Part shown: piece by piece, positions 22,971-32,160 of the stretch
Layout of the letters: the number at the start of each line of letters is the position of its first letter
Numbering within the stretch: the stretch's first letter is position 1
Origin: Methanobacteriota archaeon
GTDB taxonomy: Archaea > Halobacteriota > Methanosarcinia > Methanosarcinales > Methanosarcinaceae
Assembly: GCA_023399215.1 (NCBI GenBank)
Contig: JAEWQJ010000027.1
Span: 27,063 to 91,062, forward strand
DNA length: 64,000 nucleotides
Direction: 5' to 3'
The notes under the pieces: model-generated
What the model was told of the DNA's origin: nothing
The model's input: only the letters and a program-made list of their open reading frames with translations
Database searches by the model: none
Program-made: the position numbers and the translations under genes

Positions 22971-24104
22971 ATGAATGTGCACTTCCGGTACAGCAAAAAA
23001 AACTCTTACAGCTTTGCAGTACTTTCGCCTTTACTGCCTGAAGCTGGTTTTGTAGACAGACCTGTAGATGGGCTCATGATCTACAGTTTTACAACGCGTC
23101 AGGCAGCAAAGGTATTTCTGGAAGTGAAAAATGCAGGCACGGATTCGATTTTTATTGCTGGAGGACCTCATCCATCCGGTGCTCCAGAAGAGACACTCGA
23201 ATACTTCGATTATATTGTGATTGGGGAAGGGGAGGAAACTCTTCCGGAACTTGTGAGAACAATTCAGGAAAGGGGAGACCCTCGAAAAGTACCTGGCATT
23301 GCATACAGGGATGCAGAAACAGGAAAGGTTGTCATAACTCCGAAAAGGCCATATGCAAATCTTGATTCCTATCCCTGCTTTGACCCTCATAAACTCCGGG
23401 CTCCTGTTGAAATTAGCAGGGGATGTCCCTGGGGCTGCAAGTACTGCCAGACTCCAAGGCTTTTCGGAAGAGAAGTCAGGCACAGAAGTGTAGATTCCAT
23501 TGTGAAAAATGCAGGGTACTATAATGACCTTCGCTTTATAGCCTCCAATGCCTTTGGTTACGGTAGTGATGGAATTCATCCCAGGTTTGATAAAGTGGAA
23601 AAATTGCTTTCTGCACTTCATAAACTGCCTGATAAGAAAATCTTTTTCGGGACTTTTCCTTCGGAAGTGCGTCCTGAATTCGTAACCGATGAATCAGTTG
23701 AACTTGTACGAAAATACTGCGCAAATGATAGCCTTAGCCTTGGAGCTCAGTCAGGCAGTGATCGAATTCTAAAGGAGATCCACAGAGGGCATACGGTTGG
23801 AGATAGCATTTCAGCAGTTGAGTGCTGTCTGGAACATGAAATTGTTCCTGCGGTTGATTTCATTTTTGGCCTCCCCACCGAAACTGAAGAGGACCAGGAA
23901 AAAAGCCTTGACCTTGTCCGCTGGATCTGCAAGAAAGGAGGTACTGTAAGGGCCCATTACCTTACTCCCCTGCCGGGAACTCCATATGCATCGGCTGTCC
24001 CCTCAGAAGTAAGTGATATGGTAAGGCGAGAGCTTGGAAAACTTGCCCTTGGGGGCAAACTTACAGGATACTGGGAAAAACACCGAAAATTTGATAAAAA
24101 GTAA
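22971..24104 (+). CDS. B12-binding-domain/radical SAM protein, MJ_1487 family
   Basis: 377 residues; ribosome site GGAGG 9 bases upstream. N-terminal cobalamin-binding-like fold (about 1-130; FIAGGPHPSGAPEETLEYFDYIVIGEGEETL) without the usual DxHxxG His motif. Then a radical SAM domain with CxxxCxxC cluster motif CPWGCKYC (about 152-159) after EISRG, and downstream LGAQSGSDRILKEIHRGH and DFIFGLPTETEEDQ typical of B12/radical SAM enzymes. The reaction is unknown; members are widespread in methanogens. It starts 37 bases after the protease stop, so co-transcription is possible. Confidence 0.9.
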   Translation: MNVHFRYSKKNSYSFAVLSPLLPEAGFVDRPVDGLMIYSFTTRQAAKVFLEVKNAGTDSIFIAGGPHPSGAPEETLEYFDYIVIGEGEETLPELVRTIQERGDPRKVPGIAYRDAETGKVVITPKRPYANLDSYPCFDPHKLRAPVEISRGCPWGCKYCQTPRLFGREVRHRSVDSIVKNAGYYNDLRFIASNAFGYGSDGIHPRFDKVEKLLSALHKLPDKKIFFGTFPSEVRPEFVTDESVELVRKYCANDSLSLGAQSGSDRILKEIHRGHTVGDSISAVECCLEHEIVPAVDFIFGLPTETEEDQEKSLDLVRWICKKGGTVRAHYLTPLPGTPYASAVPSEVSDMVRRELGKLALGGKLTGYWEKHRKFDKK

Positions 24105-24869
24105 AATTAGAGGGATAAGGTTGAAGGCCGATATATGGATTCTGGTATCGGCTTTGAAACCAAATCTCATTGTTCTGGATTCTATAAATTCCCTGAGATG
24201 TTAAAAGCACAATTTATTTATTTATTTTTGAAATTTACGCACATGCTATCTACTCTGATCCTGTTACTATCTTCTCCTATCAACTCCATAACCTGAATTC
24301 GAGTTTTAGTCCAGAGTTTCAGTTCATAGTTTATTTTTGGAATAGGTTCTATTTGTTCTCATTTTGACTGCATTTTCACTTTTTATATTTATTTGTTGGT
24401 CTTGCACTTTCGATTGATCTTGTACTACCGTCTGTTCCTTTAATCAAACTAATACTTCGAATTTTTACTGCATTCTCAGTTTAGAATGTATACGCTTTGA
24501 GCTTCGGAGGCTCTTATACTGACATACTTATCTAAGGGAGAACCTTTTATTTTTAGTCCCATATATAATAAAGTAATTAATGTATTTATAATTTGTTGCT
24601 ACGAATTTACAATTAAAACACACTAACCAAATAAAATATTTACCTGAATTCTGCAACCTTCCCGGGAAAAACTTAATCAAAGGCTCAAAGTGGTGTAAGT
24701 CTTTTAAAAAAAGGCTTGAGCGAAAAACCAAGCAATAAGGCGGTCGGCGTGATCAACCGGCGCAACGGTTGTGGGACAACGGTTGTGGCACAACTCTTCT
24801 AAAAAAAGGTTTGCTCGCAAGCCTTTTGAAAAAAAAGCTTGAGCAAAAACTCTAGGAGAGATTAAGTAC
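24105..24869. other. Gene-free stretch between radical SAM and glmM genes
   Basis: 765 bases. The first 580 are AT-rich with no gene. The last 170 hold a structured, locally GC-rich block (24690-24860) with hairpins and direct repeats at the 3' side of glmM. Confidence 0.55.
24690..24860. repeat. Compound hairpin block 3' of glmM
   Basis: Contains AAAGGCTTGAGC near 24711; a GC-rich core with CAACCG and CGGTTG stem (about 24756-24773); a direct repeat of ACAACGGTTGTGG; and a near-perfect stem AAAAGGTTTGC/GCAAGCCTTTT at 24804-24827. It shares its AAAAGGyTTG core with the hairpins after acnA and citrate synthase. Confidence 0.65.
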
Positions 24870-26228
24870 TTATTTGGGAGTTGAAGCTTTTTCTGCTCTT
24901 ATGACCATTTGCAGGCCTTCTTGCATGAGTTCTTCGGCTCGTTCTTGTTTCTTTGCTTCGGCAAAGATTCGGAAAATCGGTTCCGTGCCTGAAGGGCGGA
25001 TAAGGACCCAGCCGTCTTTGTACCAGATTTTGACCCCATCAATGGTGTCCAGCTTAAGCCCGAGGCCTGAAGCTTCGTATTTTACTTTTTCCATTGTAGC
25101 TTGCGTGTTTACAGAGGGGACTTTGGTTTTTGCGTTGAAGTACTGAGGTACACTCTTTGCAAGCTCGGAAAGCTTTTTCCCGCCAGCCAGGATTTCAAGG
25201 ATTTTGGCGCAGGCCATTGCCCCATCCCTGCAATACTGATGCTTGGGGAAAATAAGGCCTCCGTTGCCCTCGCCTCCGAATACTGCATTTACTTCCATCA
25301 TCTTTCGGGCGACGTTGATGGAACCAACTGCTGTCCAGTAAAGTTCGACGCTTTCTTCTTTTGCTACGTCGGCCATCCGCTGTGAGGAGCTAACAGGAGT
25401 TACTATCGGTCCTTTTTCATGTTCGAGCATATATTTTGCCATCATAGCAAGCAGAACCTCTTCATTTAAGAACTCGCCATTTTCGTCCATAAAGACTATC
25501 CTATCCGCATCTCCATCGTGAGCTGCTCCTAGATCGGCTCCAGTAATTTTTACAAGTTTGGAGAGCTCGGTTAAAGCATCAGGTGTTGGTTCGGGATTTC
25601 GCCAGGGGAAGGTCCCATCGGGTTGAGCTCCAAGAGTCAGCACATTGCAGCCCAGTTCTCTAAGCAAGAAGGGAAGGGTGAGTGAACCTGCTCCGGAACC
25701 AGTATCAACGACTACCTTGAGTTTGCGGCTGCGAATCTTTTCGACATCTACTGCGTTAATAATATTTCTGATATAATAGTCATTGACTCCTGGATCGACC
25801 CTGAAACTGCCGGTCTTCTCCCAGGATACAATGGAATATTTTCCAGAGGAGTATATTTTTTCGATTTCTCTTTCTCCATCCCTGGGGAACTCCGTACCAT
25901 CTCCGGCAATTAACTTGATTCCATTATATTGTCTTGGGTTGTGAGACGCAGTAATAACGATCCCCGCATCGGCATGATCACGCACATAGTACTGAATAGA
26001 AGGAGTTGGAAGCGTTCCCACGTCAATTACATTCAGACCTGTTGAAAGAGCCCCGGCAATTGCGGCAGACTTCAGCATCTGACCTGAAATCCGGGTATCA
26101 CAGCCTATAGCAACCGTGCCTTTTGAACCCATATATGTACCAAGGCTTCTGGCTAAATTGACTGCCAGCTCTGGAATTATATATTCATTGGCGATACCAC
26201 GTACACCATTAGTTCCGAATAATGCCAT
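24870..26228 (-). CDS. glmM: Phosphoglucosamine mutase / phosphohexomutase
   Basis: 452 residues. Alpha-D-phosphohexomutase that isomerises glucosamine-6-P to glucosamine-1-P for UDP-GlcNAc (glycans, archaeal N-glycosylation). Marks: MALFGTNGVRG substrate loop at the N-terminus; phosphoserine loop TASHNP (about 94-99); metal site DGDADR (about 240-245); GEGNGG sugar loop (about 321-326); and RPSGTEPIFRI phosphate loop. These fit GlmM-like archaeal enzymes; phosphomannomutase activity cannot be excluded. GGAGATC before the ATG. Divergent from larE. Confidence 0.93.
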   Translation of the reverse strand: MALFGTNGVRGIANEYIIPELAVNLARSLGTYMGSKGTVAIGCDTRISGQMLKSAAIAGALSTGLNVIDVGTLPTPSIQYYVRDHADAGIVITASHNPRQYNGIKLIAGDGTEFPRDGEREIEKIYSSGKYSIVSWEKTGSFRVDPGVNDYYIRNIINAVDVEKIRSRKLKVVVDTGSGAGSLTLPFLLRELGCNVLTLGAQPDGTFPWRNPEPTPDALTELSKLVKITGADLGAAHDGDADRIVFMDENGEFLNEEVLLAMMAKYMLEHEKGPIVTPVSSSQRMADVAKEESVELYWTAVGSINVARKMMEVNAVFGGEGNGGLIFPKHQYCRDGAMACAKILEILAGGKKLSELAKSVPQYFNAKTKVPSVNTQATMEKVKYEASGLGLKLDTIDGVKIWYKDGWVLIRPSGTEPIFRIFAEAKKQERAEELMQEGLQMVIRAEKASTPK

Positions 26229-26507
26229 GTAAGATCTCCATCTTTGTAATTTGAATGAGATTCTGCCGTTCAGGCAAATCTACTCTTTAATTTGAATTAT
26301 TATAACAAATGAATCTCTAATATGAAACAAAGCTATGGTAATAAAAACATTACAACGATTTCAAGATGCCGCTATTTTGAGAAGATTCTCAAACTTAAAA
26401 ATAGTATCACCAGGTAAAACCATAAATCTCCTCTGTCGGCTGTTTCAAGTTGCCTGATTATAGAGCTGGCAAATACATATATCTTATTAGCTAAAAACCA
26501 ATTAATA

Positions 26508-27326
26508 ATGGCCAATGAAAAGATAGAACTAATAAAGGAAGCTATAAAAGCCAGAGAAAGTGCGGTCATTGCATTTTCAGGAGGAGTAGACAGTGCAACT
26601 CTTGCAGCTCTTGCTTTTGAGGTACTTGGGGAAAAGGCTCTTGCCGTAACCATAAATTCCCCCCTTTTTCCAAGGAAACAACTTGAAACAGCTGTCGAAA
26701 CAGCCTGTGAGATAGGAATTGAGCACAAAATACTCTCTTTCTCTCAGTTAAGTCTTCCTTATTTTTCTGCAAATACACTAAACAGGTGCTATTTCTGTAA
26801 AAAGGCTCTACTTGAAACTTTACTCGATTTCGCGGAGAAAGCAGGATATAATGCTGTACTTGAGGGCACTAATTCCTCTGAAATACACGGGGAAAACCGT
26901 CCGGGATATAAGGCAATCCAGGAAGCCAGAGAAAAGGTTTTTTCTCCTTTTGTGGAATTTAACGTGACAAAAGATGAAATAAGGGAGGTCGCATCCGGTC
27001 TATTCCTTTCGGCAGCTCGCAGACCGTCTGCAGCCTGCCTTGCCACCCGCATTCCCTATGGGGAGCCAATAACGGCAGAGGCTCTCCAAAAAATCGAAAA
27101 AGCCGAAGAATTTCTTTTTTCTCTGGGTTTTACCCAGTTCAGGGTCAGGATGCACGAAAATCTCGCCCGGATAGAAGTTATTCAGAATGAACTGGAAGAT
27201 GCTTTGCGGAAAAGAGATAAAATTTCACGGCGTTTTAAATCCCTAGGATTTGACTACGTAACTCTTGATCTTGAGGGCTTTCGGAGCGGTAGTATGGACG
27301 AACCTTATACCTTGAAAAAAAGCTGA
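26508..27326 (+). CDS. larE: LarE-like ATP-dependent sulfur transferase (PP-loop)
   Basis: 272 residues. PP-loop pyrophosphatase motif SGGVDS (24-29), then the LarE body (LEGTNSSEIHGENRPGYKA and the C-terminal RVRMHENLARIE). LarE adds sulfur to the pyridinium bis-carboxylate precursor of the nickel-pincer cofactor. Three cysteines, C94 and C97 (NRCYFC) and C177 (AACLATR), match the arrangement of LarE forms that hold an iron-sulfur cluster and transfer sulfide catalytically rather than sacrificing their Cys. No larA, larB or larC lies nearby, so a different sulfur acceptor is possible. A TATA-like ACATATATCTTA 25-30 bases before the ATG suggests a near-leaderless message. Confidence 0.88.
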   Translation: MANEKIELIKEAIKARESAVIAFSGGVDSATLAALAFEVLGEKALAVTINSPLFPRKQLETAVETACEIGIEHKILSFSQLSLPYFSANTLNRCYFCKKALLETLLDFAEKAGYNAVLEGTNSSEIHGENRPGYKAIQEAREKVFSPFVEFNVTKDEIREVASGLFLSAARRPSAACLATRIPYGEPITAEALQKIEKAEEFLFSLGFTQFRVRMHENLARIEVIQNELEDALRKRDKISRRFKSLGFDYVTLDLEGFRSGSMDEPYTLKKS

Positions 27327-27383
27327 TTGACAGATGAAGACAGGCTGACTACCAGAAAACAACTACGAAAAACAAGGGAAATC

Positions 27384-27827
27384 ATGAGAGATATCCATAT
27401 CCGAAAAGCCAGAAAATCTGATCTGCTGGCAATTCAGAGGTTACTGTCAACTTACTTTCTTGACATGGAAGGACTTGGACCGGAAGATTTCGTGCTGGCT
27501 GAGATCAATGAAAAAATTACAGGATGCGTTGCCCTTATAAAATCCGAATCCTACGGTAAAGAGTTTCTGGAGATTCATTCTATTGCAGTCCATCCGAACT
27601 TCCGGGGAAAAGGGATTGGAACCAGGCTTGTTAAGCATCTTCTAACAACTATTGGAGACCAGTGCTGCGACTTGTATGTCAGGACAACTGCTCCTATCTT
27701 TTTTGAAAAACTAAATTTCACAAAAATAGATAATACTGAAAAATTATCTCTCTGGAAAGATTGCGAAAATTGTGAGCATTTTGAGAGGTGCACACAGCAC
27801 GCAATGAAATATTCTTGCAAGTGTTGA
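27384..27827 (+). CDS. GNAT-family N-acetyltransferase with Cys-rich tail
   Basis: 147 residues from ATG 27384 (MRDIHIRKARKSDLLAIQRL); AAGGGA precedes it. A longer frame from TTG 27327 lacks a ribosome site. GNAT fold: acetyl-CoA loop VHPNFRGKGIGTRLVKHLL in the Q/RxxGxG/A pattern, and FEKLNFTKI. The last 25 residues (CENCEHFERC, CKC) add a cysteine cluster unusual for the fold and able in principle to bind zinc. It starts 57 bases after the larE stop, so the two are probably one transcript. Substrate unknown. Confidence 0.85.
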   Translation: MRDIHIRKARKSDLLAIQRLLSTYFLDMEGLGPEDFVLAEINEKITGCVALIKSESYGKEFLEIHSIAVHPNFRGKGIGTRLVKHLLTTIGDQCCDLYVRTTAPIFFEKLNFTKIDNTEKLSLWKDCENCEHFERCTQHAMKYSCKC

Positions 27828-28184
27828 GTTTCCAGCTCAATTATTAAGTCTCTATTCCTCAGTCTTGATCTGGATCTCAATATAAATTCTTTAATGTCTT
27901 CTTGTTCTGAAAATCGAGATGGTAATAGTCTTTTTCTCATGCTCTGGGTTTTTGATTAATCGTTCCTCTATTAGTCGAATTTGTATCTCATTTTTACGAT
28001 TTTATTTTCTATGATCTACGAAGGAATGAAAAATATTTCAATACTGTTTTATATAAGGGCGCACTTTACTTTAATCTAACAACTATTGCAAATAATCGAT
28101 AATTTTAATAAACTAATTTTTAATGTTTTTCCGGGTTGTTCATCAATGGTAGCCGGTTGCTGCATTTTCTGCGAAACTCCTTCC
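27828..28184. other. Gene-free stretch
   Basis: AT-rich spacer after the acetyltransferase, with no recognisable gene; it leads into a PKD remnant. Confidence 0.5.
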
Positions 28185-28402
28185 GGAAAAGCACCTTGAC
28201 TGTTACATCTACTGACAAAAGTACGGGAGTGCCGATTAAATGGAAATGGGGTTTTGTAGACGGAACAGTTTCAAGAGAATAGAATCCAAAGCATCAGTAT
28301 TCACAGGAAGGAAACTATAAGATTACACTTACAGTGACCACTGTTGCAGGCAGCAGTACCGTAACAAAAACAAATTACATAAAAGTGACAACAAATCTTT
28401 GA
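28185..28402 (+). pseudogene. PKD-domain remnant
   Basis: Translated pieces read KWKWGFVDGTVSRE, stop, NPKHQYSQEGNYKITL, then TVTKTNYIKVTTNL, matching a PKD domain (WxFGDG, YxxxGxYxIxLTV) and its linker. A TAG sits between the two halves and the upstream frame is broken (APxTVTSTDKSTG split over frames). It has no signal peptide or start. Same family as the PKD domains at 29766-30749. Confidence 0.7.
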
Positions 28403-28727
28403 TGAAAAGATCACTTTACTTTTTATGACCAGGTTTGGAAGTCATTTGCCGAGTTACAGTTTTTCAATATCTAATTCTCAAAACCAAATTTTTAATTATT
28501 TTTTAAGCTAATCTGAAACTTTTAATTTTTTCATGCTTTTACTATGCAAAATTGAAAAATCCCCATATAAATTCACTTCTACGTGTACCTTTTTCCGGAG
28601 TGGCTTCTTTCAAAGTAGAGAGCTTCTATAAAACTAAGATTCAAAAGAAAAAGTTTAAAAACTGAAACATAGTTAACATTAACATTTTTTATATGAAAAA
28701 TAAACGAAAGATGAAAGAGTAGAATCT
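28403..28727. other. Promoter region of the TolB/PKD surface protein gene
   Basis: 325 AT-rich bases without a gene. TATA-like strings TTCTATAAAA (about 28625) and TTTTTATATG (about 28686) lie about 100 and 40 bases before the ATG. Confidence 0.4.
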
Positions 28728-30749
28728 ATGAAAACAAACAAAAAAATATATTCACTAGCTTTAGCATCAGCAGTTCTAGTTTTAGTTTTAATACTTTTTT
28801 CGTCTATGGCGTCTGCAGCTGCTGAGAAAAGTGCTTATCCCAATATTACTATAACTCAAATTACCACAAGCGGAATAGCAACCCGCCCCGATATTTACGG
28901 CGATAAAATAGTTTGGGAGGAGGACTACAGTAATGGATACGCATCTAACATCCATGTGTACAATCTCTCTACACAAGAAGAGGAAACTGAATTTGGTGCC
29001 AGTGGATCACCTTCATGTCCTGTAATTTACGATAACACGATAGTGTGGAAAGATTGCCGCAATGGATACAGAGACCATAAACAATATATTAGCTCCAGTG
29101 ATATTTACATGTATGATCTCTCCACGGGAAAGGAAACACTTATAACTGAACCACCACGTAATGCTGGCAGCCAGGATATCTATGGTAACAGAATAGTGTG
29201 GGAGGACGGTACAAACAACGTCAATATTTACATGTACGACATTTCTACTCATTACCTCCACAATATAAATCAACTCGGCACTTGGAGATCATCAATTAAT
29301 CCTGCTATCTATGGTGACAGGGTAGTATATCAGGATGGACGCAATGGATATCCCCAGATCTTTATGTACAACAATTCCACTCAAACTGAAATTCAGATCA
29401 GTAGCAAAGCGGGGCTCAACCCTGCTATCTACGGCGACAGGATAGTGTGGCAGGATTCCACTCAAAACAACGGTAATATCCACATGTACGATCTTTCCAC
29501 GTCCCAAGAAACTCAGATTACCACTAGTGGATCAGCATCGGATCCTGCTATATACGGTGACAGGATAGTATGGGAAGATTATCGCAAGTTAAACCCTGAC
29601 ATTTATATGTACGATCTCTCCACATCCCAAGAAACTCGGATCACCACCAGTGGATTAGTATCCAGTCCCGCTATCTATGATAATAGGATAATATGGTCAT
29701 ATGGGCGATATCGAGCATCAGACATCTACATGGCTACTATCTCAGAAGAGCCAGAACTAAAAACACCTGTTGCAAACTTTACCAGCAGTGTTACATCAGG
29801 TAAAGCACCAGTATACGTTAAATTTACTGACACAAGCACTGGCTCCCCAACGTTCTGGTTCTGGAATTTTGGAGACGGATCAAAGTCATACCTCCAGAAT
29901 CCAACTCATAAGTATTCAAAAGCAGGAACATATACTGTGAACTTAACAGTAAAGAATGCGGCAGGACGTAACACGGTAACTAAAACAGAATATATAAAAG
30001 TTGTAACAAAACCTGTTGCAAACTTTACCAGCAGTGTTACATCAGGAATAGTTCCATTAAAGGTTACCTTTACCGACACAAGCACTGGCTCCCCAACGTT
30101 TTGGTTCTGGGACTTTGGAGACGGGTCAAAGTCATATCAACAGAATCCGACTCATAAGTATTCAAACGCAGGGATATATACTGTTAACTTAACAGTAAAG
30201 AATGCGGTAGGCCGTAACACGGTAACAAAAACCGGATATATAAACGTTGTAACAAAACCTGTTGCAAACTTTACCAGCAGTGTTACATCAGGAATAGTTC
30301 CATTAAAGGTTACCTTTACCGACACAAGTACAGGGACACCTGTTGCATGGAAATGGGACTTTGGAGATGGGTCAAAGTCATACCAACAGAATCCGACTCA
30401 CAAGTATTCAAATGTAGGAACATATACTGTTAACTTAACAGTAAAGAATGCGATAGGTCGTAACACGGTAACAAAAACAGAATATATAAAAGTTGTAACA
30501 AAACCTGTTGCAAACTTTACCAGCAGTGTTACATCAGGAACAGTTCCATTAAAGGTTACCTTTACCGACACAAGTACAGGGACACCTTCTGGATGGAAAT
30601 GGGACTTTGGAGACGGATCAAAGTCATACCTCCAGAATCCGACTCACAAGTATTCAAATGTAGGAACATATACTGTTAACTTAACAGTAAAGAATGCGAT
30701 AGGTCGTAGCACGGTAACAAAAACAGAATATATAAAAGTGATCACGTAA
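28728..30749 (+). CDS. Exported surface protein: beta-propeller plus four PKD domains
   Basis: 673 residues. Signal peptide at 1-31 (LALASAVLVLVLILFSSMASAAAEK). Residues about 38-340 hold six to seven TolB-like propeller blades of the form (D/A)IYGDRIVWxD...NIYMYDLSTxxETxI. Residues about 347-673 are four tandem PKD domains of 82 residues each (VANFTSSVTSG...FGDGSKSY...YTVNLTVKNA). The last repeat ends at the stop, so there is no C-terminal anchor; retention may be by S-layer binding. GAAAGAG precedes the ATG. Similar PKD/propeller proteins form much of the Methanosarcina surface proteome. Function in adhesion is inferred. Confidence 0.88.
   Translation: MKTNKKIYSLALASAVLVLVLILFSSMASAAAEKSAYPNITITQITTSGIATRPDIYGDKIVWEEDYSNGYASNIHVYNLSTQEEETEFGASGSPSCPVIYDNTIVWKDCRNGYRDHKQYISSSDIYMYDLSTGKETLITEPPRNAGSQDIYGNRIVWEDGTNNVNIYMYDISTHYLHNINQLGTWRSSINPAIYGDRVVYQDGRNGYPQIFMYNNSTQTEIQISSKAGLNPAIYGDRIVWQDSTQNNGNIHMYDLSTSQETQITTSGSASDPAIYGDRIVWEDYRKLNPDIYMYDLSTSQETRITTSGLVSSPAIYDNRIIWSYGRYRASDIYMATISEEPELKTPVANFTSSVTSGKAPVYVKFTDTSTGSPTFWFWNFGDGSKSYLQNPTHKYSKAGTYTVNLTVKNAAGRNTVTKTEYIKVVTKPVANFTSSVTSGIVPLKVTFTDTSTGSPTFWFWDFGDGSKSYQQNPTHKYSNAGIYTVNLTVKNAVGRNTVTKTGYINVVTKPVANFTSSVTSGIVPLKVTFTDTSTGTPVAWKWDFGDGSKSYQQNPTHKYSNVGTYTVNLTVKNAIGRNTVTKTEYIKVVTKPVANFTSSVTSGTVPLKVTFTDTSTGTPSGWKWDFGDGSKSYLQNPTHKYSNVGTYTVNLTVKNAIGRSTVTKTEYIKVIT
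29766..30749 (+). repeat. 246-bp coding repeat, four copies (PKD domains)
   Basis: Units begin at 29766, 30012, 30258 and 30504 with an exact 246-base period. Copies 2 to 4 are nearly identical at the DNA level and alternate between SPTFWFWDFGDG and TPxxWKWDFGDG versions. This indicates recent duplication or gene conversion; copy number may vary between strains or be misassembled. Confidence 0.92.
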
Positions 30750-32160
30750 AATTGATGCCAAATAAAAGGCCGGAAATATATTCTGAAAACAATAAACTCT
30801 TCAACTGAAACACGCAAAAAATAAAGGCTAAACGTAATGATTAAAGGTTTGTTCTGGTCGCAATGGAAGAATCATAGTGAGTGGCTGAAACAGACCTTAC
30901 TTCTGTTTTTTCTTATTATGTTTTTATAATTAACATCAGTTTTTCCTGATCCCCCGTACCTTTATCTTTTTCTGAGTGATGAAACTTCAACCTTCTGCAT
31001 TAGGTTGAAATTCAAAAACTGACTGAGTCTAGTTTTTATCTAATGTCTAATTTTTATCTAATGTCTAAGAGCCTATCTAAATCTAAGAACCTACCTTAAA
31101 TTTACATTTGATTTACAATTTTGAATGGGCTGAAGACCGAGTTTTTTGCAAATTCAACCCGAATTTGGATCTCACAGTATAAAGCCGCATCAAATAACCC
31201 ATAAAACAGAGATTGTAACCAAAAAAGAAGTTATTGGACAAGAATTAATAACTTTTTAATATAAAAACTCTAAATATAGAGCAAATCAGTGATCGTGGAG
31301 TAAAAATAGCTAACCTATCGTCATGAAGGATCTAACATATAATCAATATAACAAAGTTCCTATAATGGTTCTTATAGAGAATGTGGAAACGATATAATTA
31401 CCGATGGTGGATGAGTTCAAGATGTAATGACGTAAAAGTTGAACTACGTGAATCAGGCACTTAATTAATTTTTATTAGGTCTGTAGATTATCTATAGCTA
31501 CATCCCGATTTTCATGATTTTATAAACTCCGGTTCAATCTGTGAATTAAAAAATGTGGTTATGTAGAAGTCTTCTGAAATCAAGAACTTCCAATTGTTTA
31601 AACTGAACTACTTGATACATTATTACATATTTATTTCAGAGCCTATTGAACCTGATTTAGATAGTTTTTCCACAAAACCAAAAACAAAAAAACTACTGGA
31701 TTTTGGAACTGGATTTTAGAGCAACAAAACCTGTGTTCAGCAGGTCGACATTAAGATTTGGATATTTTTCAGAATAGATATCCTCTTCAAACTGTACGGG
31801 AAAAATAGGTTTCATATATTTACTGAAAGTTTAAAAATTTACTCAAGTCTAAAAAATAAATTAAGATATAAATAACTTTCAAAACATGTAATAAAATTAT
31901 TCCAAGTTTTTTGGTTAGAACATTTTTCCTTGAAATGAAGAGGATGTCAGGATAGCGCTTTTCAAATGCCCTAATTAATTTGATCTGTATTTAACATGTG
32001 TTAACATATGGTCCAACCATCATTATAAAAAACGACAGGTCTTTTTTGCAGTCGTTTAGTATGGGATGGAATGCAAGTTCCCATAAAAACGCTATCAATG
32101 AAAATATTTGAAATAACAATTTACCTGCTGGATGTAGGACGAAATATAAGGAGTGAGATA
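30750..32160. other. Long gene-free stretch
   Basis: 1.4 kb of AT-rich DNA. The only candidate gene is a 30-codon frame at 30837-30929. Short repeats (TAATGTCTAATTTTTATC, about 31036-31065) occur. The end carries the promoter and AAGGAGTGA ribosome site of the YVTN protein gene. A longer frame from 32071 starts inside this region, but its first 30 residues lie before the signal peptide and are rejected. Confidence 0.5.
30837..30929 (+). CDS. Possible 30-residue membrane peptide
   Basis: MIKGLFWSQWKNHSEWLKQ followed by a hydrophobic end (TLLLFFLIMFL). AAGGCTA lies 7 bases upstream. It could be a small single-helix membrane protein or the fragment of a permease N-terminus. The evidence is weak. 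Confidence 0.2.
   Translation: MIKGLFWSQWKNHSEWLKQTLLLFFLIMFL

Noticed and set aside
32071..32160. N-terminal extension of the YVTN protein to ATG 32071
   Set aside because: It would bury the signal peptide and the AAGGAGTGA ribosome site that serves ATG 32161.
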